Shown here: positions 18,954 through 26,890 of the stretch, in pieces
Position numbering within the stretch: the stretch's first letter is position 1
Layout: each line of letters begins with the position of its first letter
Assembly (NCBI RefSeq): GCF_003201935.1
Contig: NZ_QJJL01000007.1
Location: 57,851-103,776, forward strand
Reading direction: 5' to 3'
DNA from: Loktanella sp. PT4BL
Lineage (GTDB): Bacteria > Pseudomonadota > Alphaproteobacteria > Rhodobacterales > Rhodobacteraceae
DNA: 45,926 nt
The notes under the pieces: model-generated
The model's database searches: none
What the model saw: the letters and a program-made list of their open reading frames with translations, nothing else
What the model was told of the DNA's origin: nothing
Program-made: the position numbers and the translations under genes

Positions 18954-21187
18954 CCCTTGCGCAGGTATCAAAGGGTAACAAGATATGGCTCCCGGCCGAG
19001 CCAGGGGTTAAAAACCCGGCGCTCTCTGCCCGGCTGACACAGAAGTTTCTGCAGCCCGTGCTGCCCGCGCTTGAGGCCTTCTTGTTGGACCTGCGCCGGC
19101 AGGTTGACTTTGAACTGACAGCCACATCGCCACAAAAATATGGGAAATCTTATCCGCTCAGCCAATGCCTTGAGATTTCGAAGGCCGTTCAAAAGCTGGT
19201 GGGGACCGTTGATGCCAATCAGTTGTCAGGGCCGGTCTTGATCGGGTGTCTGGCGCTACGAGGGTTCCTGGCGGCCGGTGGCGAGATGCGCCGCGTCTGG
19301 GGGGATCTGCGCGGATCTTATTTCCAGAACGCGTTTCAGATCGGCACGCTTTATGTCGATGTTGCCAATGATACGGTCGTACCCAGCAAGCCCAAAGTCG
19401 AGATCCTGCCGTTCGAGGCCTCTGGCCTTGTTGCAATCAAGGATTACAGCCATTTCGCAAAGATTGCAGAAAGCTATTGGTCGGTCACGGCCTGGCCCAA
19501 CCATGTCTATCCCGAAATTGCGCCGTTTTTCCCTCTGCTGATTGAAACGCAGGTCGGCAGCTTTGAGCTGCGCGACCCGGGTGGCTATATGATGGGCCTC
19601 AACCTGAACCGGGCATTCAAGCCAGCAGAGGCTTATCTGACCAAAACCGCCATGCCGGAAGAAGTCAGAGAACGCGCAGCCTATGATCTGGCACCGCTTG
19701 CCATATCCTTGCCAAACGCATCCGCTGCGGGTCGGCATGAGGGGCTGAAGGCGCTACAACGTTACCGCAGCAAGGCCATGCATCGCGACCCGGTGGCACA
19801 GAAGCGGTTAACCGAACGTGGGTTCGCGGCCAATCGTCTGTTCCAAACCGCTGCCAAGTCTCGATCTGCCACGCCTGCACCCACAGAAAAGTCAAAGAAA
19901 CCACCCATGAACATCCTCTTCATCCACCAAAACTTCCCCGGTCAGTTCAAGCATCTGGCACCTGCGCTGGCCAAAGGCGGGCACCGCGTGGTTGCTTTGA
20001 CTATGCAAAAGGTCAAGGAAACCCGCTGGCAGGGCGTAGAGTTGGTGCCATATAGCGTGACCCAAGGCTCCACACCCGGCACACATCCGTGGGTGGTGGA
20101 TTTTGAAACCAAGATCATCCGGGCCGAAGGCGCGTTTCGGGCCTGTCTCAAACTCAAGGAGCAGGGGTTTGAACCCGATGCCATCATCGCCCATCCCGGC
20201 TGGGGCGAAAGCCTGTTTCTGAAGGAGGTCTGGCCGCAGGCCAGGCTCGGCATCTTCTGCGAGTTCTTCTATCTGGCTGAGGGCGCGGATACCGGGTTCG
20301 ACCCTGAGTTTCCGGTTGAGGATGTGGCGGGCAACAATTGCCGCCTCAGGCTCAAGAACCTCAACAATTACATGCATTTCGATGTCGCTGATGCTGCCAT
20401 CGCGCCGACGGTTTGGCAGGCCAGCACCTTCCCGGAGCCGTTCCGCTCAAAGATCACCGTGGTGCATGACGGGATCGACACGCAGGCGATCCAGCCAAAC
20501 CCCAATGTCAGCCTCAAGCTGCGCCAAACCGGCTCGGACAAGCCACTGACGCTGTCGCGAGACGATGAGGTGATCACCTTCGTCAACCGTAACCTCGAAC
20601 CCATGCGTGGCTGTCACATCTTCCTGCGCGCGCTGCCCGAATTGCTGAAACAGCGCCCAAGGGCCCAAGTAATCATCGTCGGCGGCGACGGGGTTAGCTA
20701 TGGCGCAAAGCCCACCGTTGAAAAGAACGGCGCAGCATCGTGGAAGGATGTGTTCATCAACGAGGTACGGGGCCAGATCCCGGACGCGGATTGGGCGCGG
20801 GTGCATTTCGTGGGGCAGGTGCCCTATGCCAATTTCCTATCGCTCCTCCAGCTCTCTACCGTCCATGTTTATTGGACCTATCCCTTCGTACTGAGCTGGA
20901 GCTTGATTGAGGCAATGAGTGCGGGCGCGGCCATCGTAGCCAGTGATACCGCACCCTTGCGCGAGGTAATCCAGCATGACGAAAACGGTCTTCTGGTTGA
21001 TTTCTTTTCGGTGGGGGGTGTTGTTCAGTCGATCTGTGGACTATTAGACGATCCCAACAAACGAGAGCGGCTTGGGGCTGCTGCAAGGGGTGCCGCCGTC
21101 ACAGGTTATGACCTCAACACCGTTTGTCTGCCCAAGCAGCTGGCTTGGGTTGAGGCGCTTTCAAATCATCATCAAAGAAAAGGATAA
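18950..21187 (+). CDS. Two-domain protein: unknown N-terminal domain fused to GT4-type glycosyltransferase
   Basis: 745 residues. Residues 1-310 match nothing I recognise; they include LSGPVLIGCLALRGFLAAGG, a segment SYWSVTAWPNHVYPE followed by APFFPLLIE, and GGYMMGLNLNRAF. After a charged linker, residues from about 319 (MNILFIHQNFPGQFKHLAPA) form a complete GT4 enzyme: acceptor half with IAHPGWGESLFLKEVWP and IFCEFFY, donor half with VTFVNRNLEPMRGCHIFLRA, VHFVGQVPYANFLSLLQ and SWSLIEAMSAGAAIVASD. The internal Met at residue 319 looks like an ancestral start, which supports a fusion. ATGA overlap with the upstream gene. Probably adds sugar to a glycan or surface protein; the N-terminal domain could recognise the acceptor. 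Confidence 0.8.
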   Translation: MTLAQVSKGNKIWLPAEPGVKNPALSARLTQKFLQPVLPALEAFLLDLRRQVDFELTATSPQKYGKSYPLSQCLEISKAVQKLVGTVDANQLSGPVLIGCLALRGFLAAGGEMRRVWGDLRGSYFQNAFQIGTLYVDVANDTVVPSKPKVEILPFEASGLVAIKDYSHFAKIAESYWSVTAWPNHVYPEIAPFFPLLIETQVGSFELRDPGGYMMGLNLNRAFKPAEAYLTKTAMPEEVRERAAYDLAPLAISLPNASAAGRHEGLKALQRYRSKAMHRDPVAQKRLTERGFAANRLFQTAAKSRSATPAPTEKSKKPPMNILFIHQNFPGQFKHLAPALAKGGHRVVALTMQKVKETRWQGVELVPYSVTQGSTPGTHPWVVDFETKIIRAEGAFRACLKLKEQGFEPDAIIAHPGWGESLFLKEVWPQARLGIFCEFFYLAEGADTGFDPEFPVEDVAGNNCRLRLKNLNNYMHFDVADAAIAPTVWQASTFPEPFRSKITVVHDGIDTQAIQPNPNVSLKLRQTGSDKPLTLSRDDEVITFVNRNLEPMRGCHIFLRALPELLKQRPRAQVIIVGGDGVSYGAKPTVEKNGAASWKDVFINEVRGQIPDADWARVHFVGQVPYANFLSLLQLSTVHVYWTYPFVLSWSLIEAMSAGAAIVASDTAPLREVIQHDENGLLVDFFSVGGVVQSICGLLDDPNKRERLGAAARGAAVTGYDLNTVCLPKQLAWVEALSNHHQRKG

Positions 21188-21191
21188 AGAC

Positions 21192-21503
21192 ATGGCTAGA
21201 CGAAAGAAGACAGCGAAGCCCGCTCAGGATAATGAAATTACAGAGATCGTCAGCGACGCTATCGGCGATGTGGTGGCAGATAGCGCCGCACCGCCTGATG
21301 CGCCTAAAAGCCCAAAGATCGTGATTGACGGCGTCGAGTATGATGCCACGCACCTGAGCGATGCTGCGAAGGGAGCCGTCGCAAGTTTGCAATTTGCGGA
21401 AGCTAAGATCATGGCGCTACAGAACGAGCTGGCGGTTTGCCAGACGGCCCATTTCGCTTATGTGAAGGGCCTGAAGGCTGAGCTGAAAGATAAGGAAAGC
21501 TGA
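21192..21503 (+). CDS. Small DUF6447-like protein, copy 1
   Basis: 103 residues. I chose ATG 21192, 4 bases after the previous stop and behind AAAGG; the frame is open further upstream but would overlap the glycosyltransferase. A Lys/Ala-rich, acidic N-terminal tail is followed by the shared core: KIVIDGVEYDATHLSDAAKG, then a helix ending NELAVCQTAHFAYVKGLKAE. The core (short strand, DG-x-x-Y-D, LSDAAK, amphipathic helix) recurs in the next two genes. It resembles my memory of the DUF6447 family, which has no known activity. Placed at the end of a glycosyltransferase operon, it may be an accessory or chaperone subunit; that is inference. Confidence 0.65.
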   Translation: MARRKKTAKPAQDNEITEIVSDAIGDVVADSAAPPDAPKSPKIVIDGVEYDATHLSDAAKGAVASLQFAEAKIMALQNELAVCQTAHFAYVKGLKAELKDKES

Positions 21504-21742
21504 TGACTGGTACACCGCCGATCCTGCGCCTAGACGGGGAGGACTACGACCTCTCCAAAGCCTCGGAGGAGGCCAAGGCACTCGTAGAGCGGTTGCAGCA
21601 TCTCGAGCGCCAGTTTGAGGAAAAAAGCAATATTATGGCGCTGCTGACCAAGGCAAAAAATGCCTATATCGCGGACCTCAAGGCAGAAATCATTAAAAAC
21701 AAAACCGGCGTTGATCTCTCGACGCTGTTTGACGAGGAGTAA
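21503..21742 (+). CDS. Small DUF6447-like protein, copy 2
   Basis: 79 residues. Start and previous stop overlap as TGATG. Core as in copy 1: ILRLDGEDYDLSKASEEAKA, then a long helix LVERLQHLERQFEEKSNIMA and LTKAKNAYIADLKAEI, ending in an acidic tail. The helix is longer and more charged than in the other copies and could form a coiled coil with them. No enzymatic residues are evident. Confidence 0.65.
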   Translation: MTGTPPILRLDGEDYDLSKASEEAKALVERLQHLERQFEEKSNIMALLTKAKNAYIADLKAEIIKNKTGVDLSTLFDEE

Positions 21743-21748
21743 AGACCC

Positions 21749-21973
21749 ATGCCCAAGTTCACTGTTGATGGCATCGACTACAACACCGAAGACCTGAGCG
21801 ACAATGGCAAGGCGCAGCTGGCTAGCTTGCAGTTTCTGGAATTTCAGATGCGCAAGATTAAGGACGAGATCGCCGTCTACAACACCGCCAAGGCCAGCTA
21901 TATTGCCGGGCTGAAGTCCGAGTTGGAGAAATCGAACGCAAAAGTTGCTGATCCGGCGCCAGCGTCCAAATAA
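21749..21973 (+). CDS. Small DUF6447-like protein, copy 3
   Basis: 74 residues, 6 bases after copy 2. Core: FTVDGIDYNTEDLSDNGKAQ, then LASLQFLEFQMRKIKDEIAV and YNTAKASYIAGLKSELEKS. It is the most compact copy and the closest to the family consensus as I remember it. Its LASLQF matches VASLQF in copy 1, so copies 1 and 3 are closer to each other than to copy 2. Function unknown. Confidence 0.65.
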   Translation: MPKFTVDGIDYNTEDLSDNGKAQLASLQFLEFQMRKIKDEIAVYNTAKASYIAGLKSELEKSNAKVADPAPASK

Positions 21974-21985
21974 GGGCAATTGCCC

Positions 21986-22546
21986 ATGAATGATGGGACC
22001 CAAGACCTGCCAAGCGGCGCTCCCTCAGAGGAGCGCCCTTTCGCCGTTCAGACATTCACCGCGCGCTATGATCCGGCTGAAGACCGGATCTTCCTGAACG
22101 CTGTGGATGCGACGGGCGCCAAGCAGGCGATCTATCTGACGCGCCGGCTGATGGATCAGATCATTCCGATTGTGGCAAAGCACCTTGAGGAAAAGACGCC
22201 AAAGGGTGTGCCGGCAGATGTCGTGCAATCGATGACACAGGAGCGTGTGCGGCAAGCCCGCAAGGCTGAACCACCGGCAGAACCAGTGCAGGCCGATCTC
22301 GAAACCCCGCGCTGGCTCTGCACCATGATCCAGATGAGCAAACAGCCAGCAGGTCTTGCTGTAACCCTCACCGGCGAGGCCGCATGCAAAGCTCAGATCC
22401 CGCTCGCCGACCCGCATCTGCGCACCGTCCTCGACATTTTCCGCAACAGCTATGCCAGGGCTGGATGGGATCTGCGCGTGTTTCCAGAGTGGCTCGGGTC
22501 AGCGAAAGCCGCGGCGGGGCAGGGAGCGCAGGTCAGGCTGAATTGA
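21986..22546 (+). CDS. Unknown protein at the end of the glycosyltransferase operon
   Basis: 186 residues from ATG 21986, which lies 9 bases after AAGGG; an in-frame TTG at 21980 is too close to that site. The N-terminal half has VQTFTARYDPAEDRIFLNAV and a helix RRLMDQIIPIVAKHLEEKTP; the C-terminal half has TMIQMSKQPAGLAVTLTG and TVLDIFRNSYARAGWDLRVF. No signal peptide or membrane segment. The bipartite build suggests a small cytosolic binding protein. No family was recognised. It is 12 bases behind the third small paralogue and is the last + strand gene before convergent toxin-antitoxin genes. Confidence 0.6.
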   Translation: MNDGTQDLPSGAPSEERPFAVQTFTARYDPAEDRIFLNAVDATGAKQAIYLTRRLMDQIIPIVAKHLEEKTPKGVPADVVQSMTQERVRQARKAEPPAEPVQADLETPRWLCTMIQMSKQPAGLAVTLTGEAACKAQIPLADPHLRTVLDIFRNSYARAGWDLRVFPEWLGSAKAAAGQGAQVRLN

Positions 22547-22551
22547 GGATG

Positions 22552-22568
22552 ATGTTATGTGATAACAT
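22552..22568. terminator. Short perfect inverted repeat between convergent genes
   Basis: ATGTTAT-gtg-ATAACAT lies between the stop codons of the + strand operon (22546) and the - strand antitoxin (22576). A 7-bp AT-rich stem with a 3-base loop is weak. It may be a minor bidirectional terminator or chance. Confidence 0.25.
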
Positions 22569-22575
22569 TTGACAA

Positions 22576-22911
22576 TTACTGCAGCGCTGCCAGCGCAGTT
22601 TCCGGTGAGCGGTCCAATATTCTGAACAGCGCCTTAGCGGCCCCTGTGGGAGCTCGTTTACCTTGCTCCCAGTTGCGGATCGTGTCCAGTGACACATTGA
22701 TCCGTTCCGCGAGTTCCTGCTGCGTCAGCCCTAAACGCTTCCGCACCTTGCGCGTGTAACGTGCTGCATCCTGAGCTGCCTCGGCCTCATCTTCAGCGAT
22801 GTGATGTGTAATATCGGCTTCTGTCGTTGCATCCACGCGACCAGCGTCAAACCTGCCCTGAGGCAAAGATTTGGGCTCAGAGAGATCAATTGTTACCCGA
22901 TGCGTCTTCAT
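22576..22911 (-). CDS. XRE-type helix-turn-helix antitoxin paired with BrnT
   Basis: 111 residues. The C-terminal half is a clear HTH_3 domain: RKRLGLTQQELAERINVSLD (residues about 58-77), then TIRNWEQGKRAPTGAAKALF. The N-terminal half (TIDLSEPKSLPQG, ATTEADITHHIAEDEAEA) is the acidic region expected to bind the toxin. It begins inside the end of the BrnT gene (26-base overlap), so the two are one operon with the toxin first. Known BrnT partners are usually ribbon-helix-helix BrnA proteins, so this pairing is atypical. It probably neutralises the toxin and represses the operon. Confidence 0.8.
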   Translation of the reverse strand: MKTHRVTIDLSEPKSLPQGRFDAGRVDATTEADITHHIAEDEAEAAQDAARYTRKVRKRLGLTQQELAERINVSLDTIRNWEQGKRAPTGAAKALFRILDRSPETALAALQ

Positions 22912-23167
22912 ATGCCCTTACCTCCCGTGCGTTGGCCTTGCGAGCCGAAATAATTCGAATGGCAGTGCTACGATACGTGAACACGACCACGAAAAGCCGC
23001 TCGTCTATGCGGCCGAAGAGCTGGTATCGTTCCTCTCCGTAGCTTTTCCGCTCATCTTGGCGGATCATACGTTGCGGATCGAGAAAAACCCGGATCGCAT
23101 AAGCGAAATCAAACCCGCGCGCGGCAAAGCACTCGTCGCTATTGGCTGCATCCCACTCGAATTCCAT
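22886..23167 (-). CDS. brnT: BrnT-family ribonuclease toxin
   Basis: 93 residues with the BrnT pattern: MEFEWDAANSDECFAARGFD, then AIRVFLDPQRMIRQDERKSY, a beta-sheet stretch RYQLFGRIDERLFVVVFTYR and the end IRIISARKANAREVRAYE. BrnT proteins have a RelE-like fold and cleave mRNA to arrest growth. The basic end region (ISARKA...R...Y) carries the conserved Arg/Lys residues of the family. Followed by an overlapping HTH antitoxin gene. No strong ribosome site precedes the ATG, and the predicted promoter puts the transcript start almost at the ATG, so the mRNA may be leaderless. Confidence 0.85.
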   Translation of the reverse strand: MEFEWDAANSDECFAARGFDFAYAIRVFLDPQRMIRQDERKSYGEERYQLFGRIDERLFVVVFTYRSTAIRIISARKANAREVRAYEDASGNN

Positions 23168-23172
23168 GATCT

Positions 23173-23209
23173 AAGGTAGCCCATTGAACGACTTGCGTCA
23201 AGACGCAGG
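23173..23209 (-). promoter_or_regulatory. Promoter and operator of the BrnT operon
   Basis: On the - strand TTGACG (23201-23196) and TACCTT (23178-23173) are separated by exactly 17 bases. The inverted repeat TGCGTC-aa-GACGCA (23194-23207) covers the -35 element. The arrangement fits repression by the HTH antitoxin. The -10 element ends 6 bases before the brnT ATG. Confidence 0.5.
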
Positions 23210-23235
23210 CCCTCGTAGCGCGCGGTTCAGGGCTT

Positions 23236-23664
23236 TCACACCCGCGAGAACTGCCGCTGGACGGCAGTCATCTGGGCCTTGCGGTTGCCGATCTTCTGCT
23301 GTCGCTTGAGGTGATCGAAGCGCCGCTGCCAGTCGTCGCGCTCGCGGTTCGTGATTTCACCGGCGCGTTGCATGTCAAGGTCGTATTTCGCCTCGCCCTT
23401 CAGCATGGCGTAGTGGTACTGCACGCGGCGCTTGTAGCGATCGATGGCCGCTGCCACATGCTTCGCGCGCTCATCGTGGTCCGCGATGCCGTGACGCTGG
23501 CAGAGCTGCTCCGCCGCATCGTCGGTCAGCGCCACTGCCACGGGCAGTTTGAAGATCGGGGGCAGGGCATCGGTGCCGTCCAGGCCCAAGAGATCGGCCA
23601 GCCCCTTCTGGAAATTGGCGAGAAAATCGGGGTCGAATTGACGGAGTTGCAAAGGATTGGTCAT
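23236..23664 (-). CDS. Possible ProQ/FinO-like RNA-binding protein
   Basis: 142 residues, basic towards the C-terminus. The middle part ALTDDAAEQLCQRHGI, AAIDRYKRRVQYHYAMLKG and EAKYDLDMQRAGEIT resembles the ProQ/FinO core, where RRYTxSxxYL...GAxRVDLDGxxxGEVT is conserved. The match is partial and from memory. FinO-type proteins bind RNA stem-loops and are common on plasmids. It sits between two toxin-antitoxin pairs on the same strand but is separated by untranslated gaps, so it is probably its own transcription unit. Alternative: an unrelated helical protein. Confidence 0.4.
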   Translation of the reverse strand: MTNPLQLRQFDPDFLANFQKGLADLLGLDGTDALPPIFKLPVAVALTDDAAEQLCQRHGIADHDERAKHVAAAIDRYKRRVQYHYAMLKGEAKYDLDMQRAGEITNRERDDWQRRFDHLKRQQKIGNRKAQMTAVQRQFSRV

Positions 23665-23805
23665 AAGTGTCGTCTTACCATATTACATGGGCTGAGTGGC
23701 GTTCGTGGAGTGCGCTGTCTTTCGAGACCAGCGGTACCTGCATAATTTCGGCTGCCGATCTCAAAAAACTGATGGGGGACAGATAGACCACCTCGGATGA
23801 TGTAT

Positions 23806-24087
23806 TCAATAATCCCCGCCTTGGCGCGTGTCCCACAGGCGTAAAACTTCGATCTGAAGCGGCGTGACCCGGTAAACAATCGTGAACGGCGTGCGCGGGA
23901 TCGACAGTTCACGAATCTCCGTCTGTGGCTCACCACGTCTTCCTGCAAAGGGATTTGCTTCGAGGGTCGCGATGGCGGCTTTGAAATGGACGCCTGCCTT
24001 GTCCGCCCCTTCGGAAAATACCGCCCTGTAATAGTGCCGGAACCACTTGAGATCCTGCACTGTACTTTCCAGGAACACGACTTTCAT
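23806..24087 (-). CDS. parE: ParE/RelE-superfamily toxin
   Basis: 93 residues. KVVFLESTVQDLKWFRHYYR, then IATLEANPFAGRRGE and IRELSIPRTPFTIVYRVTPL followed by VLRLWDTRQG form the RelE/ParE fold, with the conserved G-R/E-L-R-E strand and the -RLWDTRQ end strand. Family members act on gyrase (ParE) or ribosome-bound mRNA (RelE); the target cannot be told here. Its ATG overlaps the stop of the antitoxin gene (ATGA), the usual antitoxin-first order. Confidence 0.85.
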   Translation of the reverse strand: MKVVFLESTVQDLKWFRHYYRAVFSEGADKAGVHFKAAIATLEANPFAGRRGEPQTEIRELSIPRTPFTIVYRVTPLQIEVLRLWDTRQGGDY

Positions 24088-24371
24088 TGGGTAAGGGGAC
24101 GCTCGATATCTGCCGAGGGCTCAGGTCCCTCGTTGTCACTATCCCAGCTATCTATCCAGGCGAACATCGCCTCGCTCGAAATGAAACGCCCCTTTTCTGC
24201 TTCCTGTAGAGCCGCCGTGATGGCGTCGCGTTTGGCCTGCCGTGCCTCTACCAGTGCACGGATGGCGCGAACGGCGAGCTGAGCGGGTGGGCGCTCATCA
24301 AGTGCGGCCTCATATTCTAGGGCTTTCTTGAGCGTTTCGTCGATGCGGATGGTGTATGGGCTTGTCGTCAT
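24084..24371 (-). CDS. Ribbon-helix-helix antitoxin of the ParE pair
   Basis: 95 residues from ATG 24371, chosen because GGGAG lies 6 bases before it and the N-terminus then begins MTTSPYTIRIDETLKKALEY, a typical ribbon-helix-helix strand. The frame continues 13 residues upstream without a ribosome site. The C-terminal half (KGRFISSEAMFAWIDSWDSD) is the acidic toxin-binding tail. Expected to bind its own promoter as a dimer. Confidence 0.8.
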   Translation of the reverse strand: MTTSPYTIRIDETLKKALEYEAALDERPPAQLAVRAIRALVEARQAKRDAITAALQEAEKGRFISSEAMFAWIDSWDSDNEGPEPSADIERPLTQ

Positions 24372-24480
24372 GACTGCTCCCTCAAGGTCTGGTATTACGA
24401 GAACATACATTGTCTTGCGCGCATTCGCAATATCGAGCTAAGCGAACACGCGTGTGCTTACATCTCACGCCCGTACCACC

Positions 24481-24554
24481 TGATGCGGATTTCAGAATTA
24501 CCGGACAGCGATTTTGCTAAATCCCGGACAGCCATTTCAGTAATTACCGGACAG
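24481..24554. repeat. IS21 terminal repeats with 23-bp period
   Basis: CCGGACAG occurs at 24501, 24524 and 24547, spaced exactly 23 bases, each preceded by an AT-rich stretch such as TTTCAGAATTA or TTTCAGTAATTA. Multiple terminal repeats of this kind are the transposase-binding sites of IS21 ends. Confidence 0.75.
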
Positions 24555-24583
24555 TTCGGGCGCGGCTGATGGTCTGCCTGCAG

Positions 24584-25366
24584 TTATGTTTCTGATGGCA
24601 TCGTTTCGCGGTTTTCCATGTGGGTCAAGTTCTCGTTTTGATCCTTTCTAAGCATACTGTCTCCCTTGAGTTCGATACGATGGGCATTGTGAACAATTCG
24701 GTCCATGATGGCATCTGCGATTGTGGGTTCGCCGATCATGTCGTGCCAACCTGAGACGGGCAGTTGGGCGGTTATGATTGTAGAACGCCTCTGGTAACGT
24801 TCCTCGAAGAGTTCGAGTAGATCGAGACGCTGCTGGTCTGTGAGCCCGTGGGTCCCCCAGTCGTCGAGAATGAGCAGTTGGACGCGTGCCAGCTTATCGA
24901 CCAGCTTCGGGAAGCGTCCATCGAGGCGGGCCATGGCCATGTCCTCAAACAGGCGGGGCATGCGGACATAAAGCACGGTGTGATCCAGGCGCGCAGCTTG
25001 CTGCCCAAAGGCGCAGGCCAGCCAGGTTTTGCCGGTGCCGGTCTGGCCGGTGAGGATGATCTGTTCCTTTGCCTTGATCCATTCGCCCTGCGCCAGCGCG
25101 AGGACCTGACGGCGGTCGAGCCCCCGGCTGGCGGCGAAGTTGACGTCTTCGATGCAGGCATTGGGGAAGCGCATTTTTGCATTCCGCAGCCTGTTGCTGA
25201 AGCGTTTGTCGGCCCGTGCTGAAGCTTCACGGTCGAGCATGAGACCAAGCCATTCGTTACGCTCAAGGGCTTGACCCGGGTCCTGTTCGGCAAGCGCCTT
25301 CCATGCCTCTGCCATGCCTGTGAGGCCAAGTACGGCCATCTGATCGAGGGTGGGATGTGTCAGCAT
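24584..25366 (-). CDS. istB: IS21 transposition helper ATPase IstB
   Basis: 260 residues. Walker [12 protein letters not shown] (residues about 105-115), Walker [10 protein letters not shown], and sensor-like [20 protein letters not shown], all of the DnaA/DnaC-like IstB AAA+ family. ATG at 25366 behind AGGATC. Full length. It assists IstA in target selection. It lies 25 bases after istA. Confidence 0.9.
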   Translation of the reverse strand: MLTHPTLDQMAVLGLTGMAEAWKALAEQDPGQALERNEWLGLMLDREASARADKRFSNRLRNAKMRFPNACIEDVNFAASRGLDRRQVLALAQGEWIKAKEQIILTGQTGTGKTWLACAFGQQAARLDHTVLYVRMPRLFEDMAMARLDGRFPKLVDKLARVQLLILDDWGTHGLTDQQRLDLLELFEERYQRRSTIITAQLPVSGWHDMIGEPTIADAIMDRIVHNAHRIELKGDSMLRKDQNENLTHMENRETMPSET

Positions 25367-25391
25367 GTGATGATCCTTTTTGTGCTGAGGG

Positions 25392-26738
25392 TTACTGGTA
25401 GTAGCCAGCGCCGCGGATGTTGCCGTGGGCCGGGGTGGCGGTGATCGGTTGCGGCGGTTCCGGAGCCCGGTCCAGCCCTGTGACGAGGATGGAACGCACT
25501 AAGGCACATGAGACGGTCCCGACTGTCAGGGCGCGATCAGAGGCTGCTTCCAACCTCTCGGCCCCAAACTGGCGCTGGAGGCTGAGCACGCCGAGGGCGG
25601 ATCGATAGCCCTGTTCGGGATGCGGCCTGTCGCGCATCAGGCGCTCGATAAGCGCGGCCGTGTGATAGCCTGTCCGGGCTGCGCGGGTGATGAGGCTTTC
25701 CGGCGTCATGCCACCATAGCGCTGGTGCGCCTTGGGCATGTGTTCCTTGATGGTCGTATGGCCACCGCGCGTCCCACGGCGGTGGTGAACCGCCACGCGT
25801 TCATGATTGTGGAATATCTCAATCATACGGTGGGTTAGCCGGACATCGACCTGTTGACCGATCAGACGATGTGGCACGAAATAGAAGCTGTGCAGCACCT
25901 CGATATGATAGTCGGGATGCACCTTGGCCTGCTTCCATTCCGCATACTCAAAAGGCGTATCGGGCAAGGGGCGCAGGGCAGCATGCTCGATCTCTGCAAA
26001 GAGTTCCTGCCGGGAGCGGCCCACCCGCCGCATGGTTCGCGCGTTGAGATCCGCGAGCAACTCGGCAATGGCTACGTTCGGCGCCGCGATGGAAAAGAAC
26101 TGCCGGTTGCGCAGCCGGGCCAGGATCCAGCGTTCCAAGATCAATACGGCCCCTTCAACTTTGCCCTTGTCGCGTGGCTTGCGCGGCCGTGTGGGCAACA
26201 CGGTCGTGTCGTAATGCGTGGCCATGTCGGAGAAGGTCTTGGTCACCGACGGCTCAAACCAGAGTGGCTTGGCAACGGCGGCCTTCAGGTTATCGCAGAC
26301 GATCGCTTTAGGCACACCGCCGAAGAACTGAAGTGCACGAACCTGCGCATCGATCCAGTCGGGCAGCTTCTGGCTCAGGCTGGCCCACGCAAAAGTGTAA
26401 TTGGATGCGCCCAGAACCGCGACGAAGATCTGGGCGCGATGCGCATCGCCTGTCGCTGGGTCAATCACCGGGATGGTATGACCGGCATAATCAGTATGCA
26501 TCACCGCACCCGCATCATGACGATTGCGATACCGAGGGCTGATCCAGGTCTCAAACTCCTGATAACGCGTGCAGAACCAAGTGTAGCCATAGCCGTCAGG
26601 GTGCGCTGCCCGGTACTCCTCCCAGAGCAGCAGCAACGTCACATCCTTGTGCTTCATCTCGGCCAGCATCTTAGGCCAGTCAGGTTCTGTCAGATCACGG
26701 GATGGACGCCCGACCCGCTGGAACAGCACCCGCTGCAA
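25392..26738 (-). pseudogene. istA: istA, IS21 transposase missing its N-terminal DNA-binding domain
   Basis: About 448 residues. The catalytic DDE core is present: MHTDYAGHTIPV, IVCDNLKAAV and KGKVEGAVLILERW. Family members are about 500 residues long and begin with a helix-turn-helix domain that is absent here; the frame opens only with a TTG at 26738 and extends upstream without recognisable IstA sequence to a stop at 26805. The likely cause is truncation of the element. Confidence 0.75.
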
Positions 26739-26890
26739 CTGTCTGACGTCAGCACCTGTGGGACATATCTGAGGATTTGAACAAGGGACGATTTCTGGTT
26801 CATCTTATCGATTAGGAGATCGAGATAACGAAGAATACCGAGGTAGGTCACCTTCAAAGTAACAAACATCAGACCGTTAGAGCTGAAGAC

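Larger units (their letters stand above)
24481..26767 (-). mobile_element. IS21-family element, truncated at its istA 5' end
   Basis: The downstream terminus is at 24481 (TGATGCGGATTTC...). The element then carries istB and istA on the - strand. Upstream of istA no matching terminus exists: similarity to IstA fades at about 26740-26767, and unrelated sequence runs to the regulator gene at 26891. The element cannot transpose by itself in this form. Confidence 0.75.

Noticed and set aside
25854..26780. 308-residue + strand ORF
   Set aside because: Antisense to istA, which has the DDE motifs.
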